A stretch of 64,000 nucleotides of DNA from Methylobacter tundripaludum (GCF_002934365.1 NZ_PTIY01000010.1:62001-126000); one strand, 5' to 3'; shown: positions 45,183-54,705, numbered from the stretch's first letter. Program-made: numbers and translations. Notes: a model not told the origin generated them from the sequence alone.

Positions 45183-45784
45183 TGACTATTAACCGGTGCA
45201 GCTGCGCCAAAATCCACTTTGGGCGGCTGCGCAATGGCTTGTTCGTTTTCTACCGTAAAGCTCGGCTTGGTTTGATAACCGAACATCATCGCGGTAAGGT
45301 TGGACGGAAAAGAACGCACTGTAATATTGTATTCCTTTACCGCAGCAATATAGCGATTGCGCGCCACGGTAATACGATTTTCCGTGCCTTCCAGCTGTGC
45401 CTGTAAATCACGGAACAAGCCATCGGCTTTCAACTGCGGGTAATTTTCCGCCACCGCCAACAACCGTGAAATCGCACTGGTCATTTGCCCCTGTGCGGCA
45501 ATAAATTTCTGGAGCGCTTGCTCATCATTGACCAATTCCGGCGTAGCCTGCAACGCGCCCACTTTGGCGCGGGCCTCGGTCACTTCGGTCAGCACATCCT
45601 TTTCGTGAGCCGCATAGCCTTTCACCACATTCACCAGGTTAGGCACCAGATCGGCGCGGCGCTGGTACTGGTTTAATACTTCCGCCCAGGTCGCTTTAAT
45701 ATCCTCGTCACTGGACTGCAACGTGTTATAACCGCAGCCGGACAAAACCGTCATCATCAACAAAACAATCAGCCGTTTAAACAT
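45179..45784 (-). CDS. lemA: LemA family lipoprotein
   Basis: 201 residues. VLLMMTVLSGCGYN gives a lipobox. The LemA core is clear: WAEVLNQYQRRADLVPNLV, the helical GQMTSAISRLLAVAENYPQLKA and the AVKEYNITVRSFPSNL block. First gene of the lemA-TPM-TPM operon. Confidence 0.92.
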   Translation of the reverse strand: MFKRLIVLLMMTVLSGCGYNTLQSSDEDIKATWAEVLNQYQRRADLVPNLVNVVKGYAAHEKDVLTEVTEARAKVGALQATPELVNDEQALQKFIAAQGQMTSAISRLLAVAENYPQLKADGLFRDLQAQLEGTENRITVARNRYIAAVKEYNITVRSFPSNLTAMMFGYQTKPSFTVENEQAIAQPPKVDFGAAAPVNSH

Positions 45785-45857
45785 ATCACCCTCGCGCTTA
45801 GATTTTGTTCTTTAAAAATTAAACCGCCACGAACCGAAAGAAACCACCCCGTTTCGA

Positions 45858-45962
45858 TTCATTTTTTCGCATTATCCCACGCACCGGCCGCATTAGCCAT
45901 CACCACTGCCGACAGGCAACCGAAAGCCGCAATGATGCCAAGTAAAGGGTATAAACCGCCGT
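45858..45962 (-). pseudogene. possible remnant of a proton pyrophosphatase C-terminus
   Basis: Reading the minus strand gives GGLYPLLGIIAAFGCLSAVV, then MANAAGAWDNAKK and a stop. The hydrophobic helix followed by GAWDNAKK is the hallmark of the C-terminal region of membrane H+-pyrophosphatases (normally continuing KYIE). No upstream part is present; the frame runs into the next gene's end in another register. Confidence 0.5.
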
Positions 45963-46441
45963 TACGCAAGACGCAACTGTTTGAGTTTAGCGCGAGCTTC
46001 ACCGCCATTGATGTCCGGCATTATTCTTAACTCCAGCGTCTTTACCTGATCAAGCCTGACCTCATAATGTTCGATTTCGCGGGTGGTATCAGGAGGACTA
46101 AAGTGATATTGCTGACGTAAAAGCTCCCGGTAAGCGCTTTCCTTATCCATCAACCAACATAGGATAAATTCCTGGGTGCGTGACTGCTGTTGCTCATCGA
46201 TCACCAGAAAAATATGTTCAACGATGCGAGGTTGATCGAACACAATACGAATCGTTTGCTCGCCGCTGCTTGCCGCCTGCCATCCTGTTGATGAATCGTC
46301 AGTCAGCAACAAGGCTGACTCTACAGGATATTCACGGCACTCCGACGTAAACTCTACTTGAGCAAGCTGCTCAAGATCCAGAAAATTTAAATCGGAGGGC
46401 AGAATGTTTTTAGCGACCTGATTGATCATTATCTTGCGCAT
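45962..46441 (-). CDS. hypothetical protein, discoidin/carbohydrate-binding-like fold
   Basis: 159 residues from ATG 46441 (AGGTGA six bases upstream). No signal peptide. GEQTIRIVFDQPRIVEHIFLVI and YEVRLDQVKTLELRIMPD resemble the beta-sandwich of F5/8-type C domains, where such lines describe strands around a ligand edge. This is a fold guess only; no partner is next to it. Confidence 0.6.
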   Translation of the reverse strand: MRKIMINQVAKNILPSDLNFLDLEQLAQVEFTSECREYPVESALLLTDDSSTGWQAASSGEQTIRIVFDQPRIVEHIFLVIDEQQQSRTQEFILCWLMDKESAYRELLRQQYHFSPPDTTREIEHYEVRLDQVKTLELRIMPDINGGEARAKLKQLRLA

Positions 46442-46861
46442 TATGGCTCACCTGTTGCAATGTGTTGTTCCGGCTTGGCGCTGCTCGTTGTGAATAAACA
46501 GTTTAATCCACTGCTGCCCGGTAAAGATAAGTATTTTTCATAGCCCCCTATTTTTATGCTCCCATTGCGCAGCCTGCTAGAGGGATGAATACCTAAAAAT
46601 ACTGGGACAGTCTTCCTGCTTCAAGCATCTATACACCCCGCCACAAACCTCAGATGAATACACAATCAGAAGCCAATTTGTTATTCCGGCGTGGCCAACC
46701 CATGTTTTTTTTGAAACCTTTAAACCCACGCAGGGGAAATTTGGTTGTACCTTGTCCGCTTCATATCTTACAATCCTGCCGGGTGTACAGTAAGGTTACT
46801 GGGCGTGTAGGTTCCACCACATTAATAACAAATAACATTAATAAATATTCTGGAGGATAGT
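46442..46861. other. 420-bp intergenic region upstream of the peroxidase
   Basis: Divergent promoter region. A short open frame at 46654-46860 is not supported by a ribosome site or protein-like composition. A promoter-like pair is noted at 46745-46774. Confidence 0.5.
46745..46774 (+). promoter_or_regulatory. candidate sigma70-like promoter of the peroxidase gene
   Basis: TTGTAC (46745-46750) and TACAAT (46769-46774) are 18 bases apart and lie 88 bp before the start codon. Only moderate matches to consensus; no transcript evidence. Confidence 0.3.
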
Positions 46862-47866
46862 ATGTTTAAAATTCGTTCGCTGGTTACAGCGCTGGCGTTA
46901 GCAGGTTCGGTTTCTGTCGCTTCGGCTTGGGATGCATTACCGACACAAGCTGATGCTCCGGCTGATAACCCCACTACCGCGGCTAAAGTTGAGCTGGGGC
47001 AAATGCTTTATCATGACCCGCGCTTATCTTCTACGGGCACTGTTTCCTGCGCTTCCTGCCATAACACCATGCTCGGAGGCGAAGACAACAGACCTAATTC
47101 CATGGGCGTTAACGGCCAAACCGGCGGACGCAGCGCACCGACAGTTTGGAATTCCGCATTTAATAAAGTCCAGTTTTGGGACGGCAGAGCCGCAAGCCTG
47201 GAAGAGCAGGCAGCAGGCCCCGTGACCAATCCTATTGAAATGGGCATGAAAAGCTGGGATGACGTAGTCGCCCGCTTGCAGTCGATCGAAGGCTATCAAA
47301 AAGCATTCGAGGAAGCTTTCGGAAAAGGCACTATTTCCAAAGAAAATGCAACCAAAGCGATTGCCGCATACGAAAGAACATTGATTACGCCAAACAGCCC
47401 TTACGATAAATATGTAGGCGGCGATAAATCGGCTTTGTCGGCGCAACAGGTTCGCGGCATGGAAAAAGTTGCTGAATTGGGCTGCACAAGCTGCCATAGC
47501 GGCCCGGCGTTTAACGGTCCGGGTACGTTCCAGAAGTTTCCTGTGATTCCAAATGGTTACTGGGAAGCACAACATCATTTCGGCAAGGATAAAGGTTTAG
47601 CGGAAGTCAGTAAAAAACAGGCGGACGAGCATTTGTGGAAAGTACCGACTTTGCGTAACGTGGCTTTGACCGCGCCTTATTTCCACAACGGTTCGGTTAA
47701 AACACTGGATCAAGCAGTCACTTTGATGGCCAAATTGCAATTGGGCAAAGATTTGAGCAAAGACGAAGTTGCCGATATTGTGGCGTTTTTGAATAGTTTG
47801 ACCGGCGAGTTCCCTAAACAGAAAATGCCTGTTTTACCTGGCACTCCGGGGTCCACTTTTAACTAG
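46862..47866 (+). CDS. di-haem cytochrome c peroxidase (CcpA/MauG family)
   Basis: 334 residues with GGAGG in front of the ATG. Signal peptide ends ASVSVASA. Two haem sites, CASCH (residues about 61-65) and CTSCH (about 207-211), plus YHDPRLSSTGTVSC and PTLRNVALTAPYFHNGSV, which carry family-conserved residues. A periplasmic enzyme that reduces H2O2 with electrons from cytochrome c. Stands alone with its own terminator. Confidence 0.95.
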   Translation: MFKIRSLVTALALAGSVSVASAWDALPTQADAPADNPTTAAKVELGQMLYHDPRLSSTGTVSCASCHNTMLGGEDNRPNSMGVNGQTGGRSAPTVWNSAFNKVQFWDGRAASLEEQAAGPVTNPIEMGMKSWDDVVARLQSIEGYQKAFEEAFGKGTISKENATKAIAAYERTLITPNSPYDKYVGGDKSALSAQQVRGMEKVAELGCTSCHSGPAFNGPGTFQKFPVIPNGYWEAQHHFGKDKGLAEVSKKQADEHLWKVPTLRNVALTAPYFHNGSVKTLDQAVTLMAKLQLGKDLSKDEVADIVAFLNSLTGEFPKQKMPVLPGTPGSTFN

Positions 47867-47911
47867 ATTGTGATCAAGCGATGACTCATTGCCATCGCTA
47901 TCACTTTGTAA

Positions 47912-47936
47912 GGGCGCATTGTATGCGCCCTTTTTT
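47912..47936 (+). terminator. Rho-independent terminator of the peroxidase gene
   Basis: GGGCGCA (47912-47918), loop TTGTA, TGCGCCC (47924-47930), then six T. Forty-six bases after the stop. Confidence 0.9.
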
Positions 47937-47953
47937 GTGCCGCCGTTTTTGCG

Positions 47954-49222
47954 TTATTCTGCGTTGTAAATAGGCATTGCGGCAATACGGGCATCGATCT
48001 GCTGCAATATCTCCTGATAAACAGGGCTGTCTATGGATTCAAAGCGCTGTTTGAATTCAGCCTCATTCATATGCTCGGGAAGATCTCTGGGGTCCGGCAT
48101 GAAATCGCTGTAATCTTTTATCCCGGACATGGCTTTTTGCATTTTGCGCGCACTTTCCGGTGACGATGTCGCCATTTCACCGAAGCGCGTACCGGCTTTG
48201 TCTGCGGCCAAATCAATAAAACTGAAACCACTGCCGCTGTGCGCGTCGCTTAATTCTTTTTCTTCACCGGCGATTTGCGACGCCTGCTTGTTTACCGACG
48301 CGGTCAGCGCGGCCGAACCTATAAAATGTTGGGCCAGATCTATGCGTTTGTATAAAAAAGCAGAATATTGTTGTCCGGTTGCGGGCATGGATTCCGGCAT
48401 GGACAGAAGCTTTTTAGTCTCCTGCTTATTGACATAATCATTGATTGCGGCAATAGCAATTCTGTTTTCGTCTATCGCGGTTTCCAGTGTAGAACGCTGG
48501 TAAGCCAGCTCAAACAGCGGGCGTAACAGCTCGGCCAGCGATAAGCGCCACGCAGGATCATGTTTGGCGACGATCTCGACCAATTTTTGTTGATAAATGT
48601 TCAGCGTGGAATTGTCGCCTGTGTGAGTCAGGAAGTTTTTCGCCTGAATCATTGTATCCTTGTTCGGAAAGTAGGTAATGCAGAGCTTTTCCGCATCGAT
48701 TTTAACAGCCTTGATGGGGCGGGTTGCCAGAATAAAATATTCATTCAACGATGTCCGCTGAATAATGGTATCGATAACAAAGGCGGCCAATTTTGCCGGC
48801 AACAATAGCTTTCCGACTTTAAACTTGGTAATGACCGGAAGATCGCTGCCTTCAATATTGCCCAATCTAAAGCTGACGTTTAAATACTTGCCTAGCCTAT
48901 TCTCGGGCAACGTTATCGTAACAACAAATCTCAACTCATTGTTCTTTATATCTAAATCGGCCGCACTTTTGCTGTAGCGATTTAGCAAATAATTACCGGC
49001 AAGATTGAGATCGGCTTCGCTTAACTCGATAATACCGATTTCATCCGGTTTGGTTTTAGCCCCTTCATGCAGAATTTTTTTTGCCCTGACCAAATCATCG
49101 CGCGTTGGCGACCAGCCCACTTGAAGATCAGGTTTGTCGCCAACACCGAAAAAAACCAACATCGCGCATAAAATGATCAGCGCAATAAAACTATAAAATA
49201 GAACGCGTAATAAATGTTTCAT
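47954..49222 (-). CDS. hypothetical membrane-anchored protein
   Basis: 422 residues from ATG 49222 (MKHLLRVLFYSFIALIILCA); a start six codons earlier would overlap ppx. One N-terminal helix anchors a large, probably periplasmic region with repeated beta-strand-like segments (LRFVVTITLPENRLGKYLNV) in the first half and a helical second half (about 210-420). No family recognised. Ten bases separate it from the ppx stop, so they are likely co-transcribed. Confidence 0.7.
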   Translation of the reverse strand: MKHLLRVLFYSFIALIILCAMLVFFGVGDKPDLQVGWSPTRDDLVRAKKILHEGAKTKPDEIGIIELSEADLNLAGNYLLNRYSKSAADLDIKNNELRFVVTITLPENRLGKYLNVSFRLGNIEGSDLPVITKFKVGKLLLPAKLAAFVIDTIIQRTSLNEYFILATRPIKAVKIDAEKLCITYFPNKDTMIQAKNFLTHTGDNSTLNIYQQKLVEIVAKHDPAWRLSLAELLRPLFELAYQRSTLETAIDENRIAIAAINDYVNKQETKKLLSMPESMPATGQQYSAFLYKRIDLAQHFIGSAALTASVNKQASQIAGEEKELSDAHSGSGFSFIDLAADKAGTRFGEMATSSPESARKMQKAMSGIKDYSDFMPDPRDLPEHMNEAEFKQRFESIDSPVYQEILQQIDARIAAMPIYNAE

Positions 49223-49232
49223 CAACCGACGG

Positions 49233-50732
49233 TTAGGCAAATTCCAGCTTGAATCCTGCGGATTTTAAATAATCGGCTTCTTGAGTTAGGTCGGCATGGG
49301 TTAACGGCGCTTGCGCCAACCAATGATCTGGGAACTGTAAGCGGATTTTTGATTTTATCAGCGATATTTTAAAATCAGGCAGCTCATGCTCCTGGCGATT
49401 GCGGTGCAACAATACTGACAGTCGCAAAATAACAGTCAATTTAGGGGCATCGACACTCCACGGAGATGGCAGCTCATCGAACAGTGATCGTGGAAACTTG
49501 CGCCGGTGCGACTTTACAATAGCCGATAACAAAATCTGGTCCTGTCTGGAAAAACCGGCAAAATCGCCGTTCTCAATAATATAGGCGCTGTGTTTATGAT
49601 ACTGGCTGTGCGCGATGTCACGCCCTATCTCATGCAGGTCCGCCGCCCAGTTTAAAAAGTGTGCAACGTGTTCCTGGTTGGGGCTGCAAAAGTCATCGCC
49701 CAACTGGGCAAGTATATTACCAATCGTCCGTTTAACGCGGGAAGCATGTTCTTTATCGATATGGTAACGATCAACCAGAGCCTGCACGGTTGCGGAGCGA
49801 ATATCGTGATCATAGATTCGGCCCAGCAAGTCCTGAATCAGCCCCTCTCTAAGCGCGCCATCGGAAACGGTCATTTGCTCAATGCCCAGACTTTTGAAAG
49901 TCGCGTAAACGATGGCTACACCGCCTGGAAACACCGGCAGACGCTCTGGATCGAGTTCAGGCAGATTAAGCTCATTAACATGGCTGCACTGATTGATATG
50001 GGCAACCAAAAGCTCCAGGCCTTCCCTGGTTATGCCGTTATTGCTCCAGTTCTTGGCTTGCAGGACCTTATCGATCGACCGTAAGCTGCCTGATGCGCCG
50101 ATGGCTTCATCCCAGTTTTTGCGCAGGAATTGCTTCTGGATCGGTTCAAGCTGCTGTTCGGCGAACAAGCTTGCCTGGGTGAACGCATTTTTGGACAGCT
50201 TACCCTCCTTAAAAAAAGCATTGCTGACCAGTACGCAACCCATCGGCGTACTTTCTTTTATCCTGGGCGTATCGCCTGAGCCGATAATATACTCGGTGCT
50301 GCCGCCGCCTATGTCCATGACCAGACGCAGATTGGCGTTGCTGCCCAAACTATGCGCAACGCCCTGATAAATCAAACGGGCTTCTTCGATGCCGGAAATG
50401 ATATGAATGGGATGGTTGAGCGCTTTCTCGGCCTTTTCCAAAAACTGTTGCGAGTTTTTAGCCTGACGCAAGGTGCTGGTGCCGACCACTCGAACGCTTT
50501 CCGGCGGAAAGTTACGGATTCTCTGTCCGAACCGCTCCAGACAACCTAAAGCTCTTTCCTGAGTTTCGGTATCCAGGTAATTCTTTTTGTCCAGGCCGGA
50601 CGCAAGCCTGACCATTTCCTTAAGCCGGTCCAGCGTTTGTAAATTGCCATCAGTTAAACTGCAAACAATCATATGAAAGCTGTTAGACCCCAGGTCTACA
50701 GCGGCAACGATTTCGGGAGGTTTCTTCGGCAC
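49233..50732 (-). CDS. ppx: exopolyphosphatase / pppGpp phosphatase
   Basis: 499 residues. AAVDLGSNSFHMIVC (phosphate-1), VVGTSTLRQAKN, IIHIISGIEEARLIYQGV-type region and VMDIGGGSTEYII (phosphate-2) are the ASKHA-fold motifs of Ppx/GppA. The C-terminal half has an HD-like helical region (NWAADLHEIGRDIAHSQYHKHSAYI). It degrades polyphosphate from its ends or hydrolyses pppGpp; the sequence alone does not decide which. Confidence 0.93.
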   Translation of the reverse strand: MPKKPPEIVAAVDLGSNSFHMIVCSLTDGNLQTLDRLKEMVRLASGLDKKNYLDTETQERALGCLERFGQRIRNFPPESVRVVGTSTLRQAKNSQQFLEKAEKALNHPIHIISGIEEARLIYQGVAHSLGSNANLRLVMDIGGGSTEYIIGSGDTPRIKESTPMGCVLVSNAFFKEGKLSKNAFTQASLFAEQQLEPIQKQFLRKNWDEAIGASGSLRSIDKVLQAKNWSNNGITREGLELLVAHINQCSHVNELNLPELDPERLPVFPGGVAIVYATFKSLGIEQMTVSDGALREGLIQDLLGRIYDHDIRSATVQALVDRYHIDKEHASRVKRTIGNILAQLGDDFCSPNQEHVAHFLNWAADLHEIGRDIAHSQYHKHSAYIIENGDFAGFSRQDQILLSAIVKSHRRKFPRSLFDELPSPWSVDAPKLTVILRLSVLLHRNRQEHELPDFKISLIKSKIRLQFPDHWLAQAPLTHADLTQEADYLKSAGFKLEFA

Positions 50733-50859
50733 GGGTTATCCAGTTTTGTCTATGAAGCGTGTCAATATCTGATAAAATTACACGGTTTTAGCCATCCGCA
50801 CACGGATGCAGCGCGTAATTTAACTTATTTGAAGGCTTCCGTTAAGTGTTAGTTTCAGC

Positions 50860-51804
50860 ATGAATGCATTATCCCTGCGTAATCTAAAAAAAACCTATAA
50901 TAATGGCTTCGAGGCCTTAAAAGGCATCGATCTTGATGTCGAGGCCGGCGATTTTTTCGCTTTGCTGGGGCCAAATGGCGCCGGTAAGTCAACCGCTATC
51001 GGCATTATCAGTTCGCTGGTCAATGCAACCAGCGGCTCGGTCAGCATCTTCGGACATGACTTAAAACATGATCTGGCAAAAGCTAAAAGCTGCATCGGCC
51101 TAGTTCCTCAGGAAGTCAATTTCAACCAGTTCGACACCGTCAAGAGTATTTTACTCAATCAGGCCGGTTATTACGGCACGCCGCGTAAACTGGCCCTGCA
51201 ACGCGCCGAATACTGTCTTAAGCAAATGGATTTGTGGGACAAACGCGATACCGTTTCCAGGCGTCTGTCAGGCGGCATGAAACGCCGGGTCATGATAGCC
51301 CGTGCGCTGGTTCATTCGCCCAAGCTGTTGATTCTCGACGAGCCGACCGCAGGCGTCGATATAGAAATACGCCGTTCCATGTGGCAAATGATGCAGGAAG
51401 TGAATGAACAAGGTACGACAATCATTTTAACCACGCATTATCTGGAAGAAGCGGAAAGCCTGTGCCGTAATATCGCCATCATCAATCACGGGCGTATTGT
51501 CGAAAATTCCGATATGGCGGGCTTGCTGGCGAGACTGCATGTGGAGCATTTTGTGCTGGACTTGGCTCACCCCGTCGCTGCGGCGCCGGTGATTGAAGGC
51601 TGCCAAATTGAACTTATGTCTGACAAATCTCTTAATGTCGCCATCCCCAAAGAACACGGGCTTAACAAGCTATTCAGCCAATTAACCGCGCAAAATATCG
51701 AAGTCATTAGCCTGAAAAACAAAACCAATCGGCTGGAACAGTTATTTATGGATTTGATTGACTCAAACCCCAAATACTCAAAACCTTCAGGTGATAACGA
51801 ATGA
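50860..51804 (+). CDS. ABC exporter ATP-binding protein (YadG-like)
   Basis: 314 residues. Walker A LLGPNGAGKSTAIGII, signature RLSGGMKRRVMIARAL, Walker B LLILDEPTAGVD and the H-loop TTHYLEEAE are intact. The C-terminal extension is typical of the DrrA/YadG group. It pairs with the permease by a 4-bp ATGA overlap. Substrate unknown. Confidence 0.92.
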   Translation: MNALSLRNLKKTYNNGFEALKGIDLDVEAGDFFALLGPNGAGKSTAIGIISSLVNATSGSVSIFGHDLKHDLAKAKSCIGLVPQEVNFNQFDTVKSILLNQAGYYGTPRKLALQRAEYCLKQMDLWDKRDTVSRRLSGGMKRRVMIARALVHSPKLLILDEPTAGVDIEIRRSMWQMMQEVNEQGTTIILTTHYLEEAESLCRNIAIINHGRIVENSDMAGLLARLHVEHFVLDLAHPVAAAPVIEGCQIELMSDKSLNVAIPKEHGLNKLFSQLTAQNIEVISLKNKTNRLEQLFMDLIDSNPKYSKPSGDNE

Positions 51805-52565
51805 ATTACTCCATTGCCTTTAGAACCATTGTCGTCAAAGAGGTATTCCGGTTCATCCGTATCTGGCCTCAAACCCTGCTCCCGCCTGCCATCACCACCG
51901 CGTTGTATTTCCTGATTTTCGGCAAGCTGATCGGCGACCGCATAGGCACTATCAGCGGAGCCAGTTATATGGACTATATCGTCCCCGGCATTATTTTAAT
52001 GTCGGTTATCAACCATTCCTACGCCAATGTCGTGTCCTCATTTTACTCGACCAAATTCCAGCGCAATATTGAAGAGTTACTGGTCGCCCCGATTCCCAAC
52101 TGGGTGATTCTCGGCGGCTATGTCAGCGGGGGTATTGTCCGCGGATTGCTGGTCGGTGTTGTCGTCACCTTAATATCCCTGCTGTTTACCGACATTCAGG
52201 TCAATAATATCGCCGTCACCTTGTCTATCGCGGTGCTGACAGCCGCGGTATTTTCTTTGGCCGGTTTTATCAATGCGATATTGGCGGAGAGTTTTGACGA
52301 TATTTCTATTATCCCGAACTTTGTGCTGACCCCGCTAAGTTATCTGGGCGGCGTTTTCTATTCGGTCGATATGCTGCCCGGCATTTGGCAGAACATCTCA
52401 ATGGGAAATCCGATTTTGTACATGGTCAATGCCTTTCGCTACGGTTTGATCGGCGTGACCGATATTGATATTCAGCTGACATTTATCATTACCGGCGGGT
52501 TTATCGTTACCTTGACCTTATTCAGCCTTTACCTTTTGTACAAAGGCATTGGGATTAAGAATTAA
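51801..52565 (+). CDS. ABC exporter permease, ABC-2 type (YadH-like)
   Basis: 254 residues with six hydrophobic segments. YMDYIVPGIILMSVINHSYA and LTPLSYLGGVFYSVDMLP are the ABC-2 family marks. Works with the ATPase upstream in the inner membrane. Confidence 0.92.
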   Translation: MNYSIAFRTIVVKEVFRFIRIWPQTLLPPAITTALYFLIFGKLIGDRIGTISGASYMDYIVPGIILMSVINHSYANVVSSFYSTKFQRNIEELLVAPIPNWVILGGYVSGGIVRGLLVGVVVTLISLLFTDIQVNNIAVTLSIAVLTAAVFSLAGFINAILAESFDDISIIPNFVLTPLSYLGGVFYSVDMLPGIWQNISMGNPILYMVNAFRYGLIGVTDIDIQLTFIITGGFIVTLTLFSLYLLYKGIGIKN

Positions 52566-52648
52566 TGAGGTATACTTTTCCACTCACAGGAGGCGCTAGA
52601 AATACAGCTTTTCGCTGATGCCTTGCGAACAACAACTCCTGATACGCA

Positions 52649-52668
52649 GTGGCGGTTTGCTCCGCCAC
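52649..52668. repeat. short palindrome before the hydrolase gene
   Basis: GTGGCGG (52649-52655) and CCGCCAC (52662-52668) around TTTGCT. It is a REP-like unit; no T-run follows. Confidence 0.5.
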
Positions 52669-52721
52669 CTGAGTGCCAAACACCCTATCCGCGATTAAAA
52701 GCAATCAACAGGAGAGAAATC

Positions 52722-53516
52722 ATGTTATTAAAAAAAGGTTCAACAGGCGACGATGTTAAAAAGCTCCAAAACCGCTTGGGTTTAACCGCCGACGGCGTTT
52801 TCGGATCGGGTACCGAAGCGCAAGTAAAAACATGGCAAGCACAAAACGGCTTGGTCGCCGACGGCATTGTAGGCGACGCCACCTGGGCAAAGCTGTTTCC
52901 GCCATCGTCAGCAGGTTTTAATATCACCGACGCCCAGACCAAACTTAAAGGGCATATTCCCGATGGCGTCATTACTCAGATACCCGCTATAACCGCTATA
53001 ACCAATTCCTTAAGACTGGCCCACTTTTTAGCCCAGTGCGCTCACGAAAGCAGCGTCTTTACGGTCGTCTATGAAAACCTGAATTATTCGGCCGACGGCT
53101 TGAAAGCAACATTTCCAAGCTATTTCCCTGGGCAGTTAAGTGAATCTTATGCGAGAAACCCCGAGAAAATTGGTGCAAGAGTTTATGCCGACAGAATGGG
53201 CAATGGCAATGAAGCGAGCGGTGACGGTTATACATTCAGGGGCAGAGGTTATATTCAATTAACCGGAAAATCCAATTATGCAAGTTTTGGCAAATCTGTC
53301 GGCGAAGACACCGTTGCCAATCCCGATTTAGTGGCCACCCGCTATCCGCTGGCTTCCGCCGGGTTCTTCTTTGACACCAATAACATCTGGACAGTCTGCG
53401 ACGGCGGTTCAACGGATTCAGTGATAACGTCCGTGACCAAGAAAGTTAACGGGGGAACAAACGGCCTAGCTGATCGCACCAAGCTTTTTAATGAATATTA
53501 TGCGATATTAAGCTAA
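52722..53516 (+). CDS. peptidoglycan-binding GH19-type hydrolase
   Basis: 264 residues from ATG 52722 (AGGAG upstream). Residues 1-62 are a PG_binding_1 domain (GSTGDDVKKLQNRLGLTADG, then GIVGDATWAKL). From about residue 80 a chitinase-19/lysozyme-like domain follows, with the catalytic Glu in LAQCAHESSVF and GRGYIQLTGKSNYASFG. No signal peptide is seen, so export may need a holin or another route; such genes are common as endolysins in prophages, but no other phage genes are near. Confidence 0.85.
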   Translation: MLLKKGSTGDDVKKLQNRLGLTADGVFGSGTEAQVKTWQAQNGLVADGIVGDATWAKLFPPSSAGFNITDAQTKLKGHIPDGVITQIPAITAITNSLRLAHFLAQCAHESSVFTVVYENLNYSADGLKATFPSYFPGQLSESYARNPEKIGARVYADRMGNGNEASGDGYTFRGRGYIQLTGKSNYASFGKSVGEDTVANPDLVATRYPLASAGFFFDTNNIWTVCDGGSTDSVITSVTKKVNGGTNGLADRTKLFNEYYAILS

Positions 53517-53601
53517 TCGTCTGCGAGATGCGCTATGCTTCTCCGGCAGACGGAACTTGTCAAAATCCAATCATCCAGCAGTCCCTTTTTTCGGAGAAGA
53601 A

Positions 53602-53928
53602 ATGATTAAATATGCCATACTGACTTTATTGCTGACCGTATCGAGTCTTGCGTCCGGCGAACCGGCGCATCATTGTGAGAAAGATGCCGTCGTTCAAGCC
53701 AAAAAACTACTGGATTTCCACTTTGGCTTGGATGACAGAACCGAAATTGATCAGCATGTCACCGTGCTTAAGCCGATAAAAAATCCGGCCGGAAAAAGCA
53801 AATTCGATGTTCTGGAAGTATACGGACACATCTACAAAGGAACTTATCGGATGCATTTTATTTATGGTCAAATGGCGGATCAATGCGTTCTCGTCGGACA
53901 GGAAATTCTGGAGCTTACTGATTTATAA
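53602..53928 (+). CDS. small secreted hypothetical protein
   Basis: 108 residues from ATG 53602 (GGAGAAG before it). A clear signal peptide (ILTLLLTVSSLASG) is followed by an 85-residue mature protein with two Cys (HHCEKD and DQCVLV), possibly a disulfide. Family not recognised. Confidence 0.7.
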   Translation: MIKYAILTLLLTVSSLASGEPAHHCEKDAVVQAKKLLDFHFGLDDRTEIDQHVTVLKPIKNPAGKSKFDVLEVYGHIYKGTYRMHFIYGQMADQCVLVGQEILELTDL

Positions 53929-54318
53929 AGCGCCGGATTATCTTTAACTGATGTCACGCAAGTCAAATACCGGCACCGAGAAAATACGAAATCTTATATT
54001 TTTTCCTCCACCTCCCCCAAACGCCTGCCTTTAGGGAAGCGCTGAACAAATCGATTCCGCTCATGGTTCGACAAGCTCACCACGAACGGAATCAACAATT
54101 TACCGTTCGTCCTGAGCCTGTCGAAGGACTTAATCAGCGCTTCCTTAGCGCCCTACATCCTGCATATCCTGGCTGCGGGCGTAGGCAGACACAATATCCG
54201 TCCATACAGCCGTTCATATCCTTCGCATCTTCATGATAAAAAGTATCTTAGCTATTGCGCAACATCAGAACTTAAGCATAAAGTGATACCCTCAAAACAT
54301 ACAATCGAGAGACCAAAG
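53929..54318. other. 390-bp intergenic region with a terminal-repeat element
   Basis: No gene seen. The middle is occupied by the inverted-repeat element at 54035-54144; the last 60 bases should hold the cupin gene's promoter. Confidence 0.6.
54035..54144. repeat. MITE-like element, 11-bp terminal repeats, GTTCGTCCTGAG type
   Basis: GGAAGCGCTGA (54035-54045) and TCAGCGCTTCC (54134-54144) are exact inverted repeats. Inside, TTCGACAAGCTCACCACGAA and the inverse-related CGTTCGTCCTGAGCCTGTCG form the well-known dispersed palindrome type. A worn relative lies at 18468-18520. Confidence 0.8.
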
Positions 54319-54705
54319 ATGTTAAAAATACCAACCACCGGACTCATTACGGCAGCACTTTCAACGCTGTTCCTTGCCGGCCCGCATACTGTTTTTGCTG
54401 AACCGAAAACAGGCTTCAATAGAACCGTTTTATTAGAAAAAAAGCTGGAGCTTCCGAGCCCGAGCATTGATACCAAAATGATACGGGTCGAATTTCCACC
54501 CGCATTTAAAACACCTTGGCACACCCATGAAGGGCCGGGGCCGCGTTATGTCGTCAAGGGTACATTAAAAGTCGTTGAAGGCGGCAAAACCAACACCTAT
54601 TCTGCCGGCCAGGTTTTTTGGGAAACCGGTGATCTGATGTCGGTGGAAAACATCGGCGACAATGTTGCTGAACTCATTATTTTCGAGTTAGCGCCAACCA
54701 AGTAA
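54319..54705 (+). CDS. secreted cupin-domain protein
   Basis: 128 residues from ATG 54319. Signal peptide ends near FAEPKTG. The cupin motif PPAFKTPWHTHEGPGPRYVVKG has the metal-binding His-x-His and a later Glu; the second motif is AGQVFWETGD. A small beta-barrel, periplasmic; ligand or reaction unknown. Confidence 0.85.
   Translation: MLKIPTTGLITAALSTLFLAGPHTVFAEPKTGFNRTVLLEKKLELPSPSIDTKMIRVEFPPAFKTPWHTHEGPGPRYVVKGTLKVVEGGKTNTYSAGQVFWETGDLMSVENIGDNVAELIIFELAPTK

Noticed and set aside
46654-46860. 68-residue open frame before the peroxidase
   Set aside because: No ribosome site, and it ends one base before the peroxidase ATG in what should be promoter sequence.
52722-53516. prophage based on the endolysin-like gene
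   Set aside because: No capsid, tail, integrase or holin gene lies around it; it stands among ordinary chromosomal genes.
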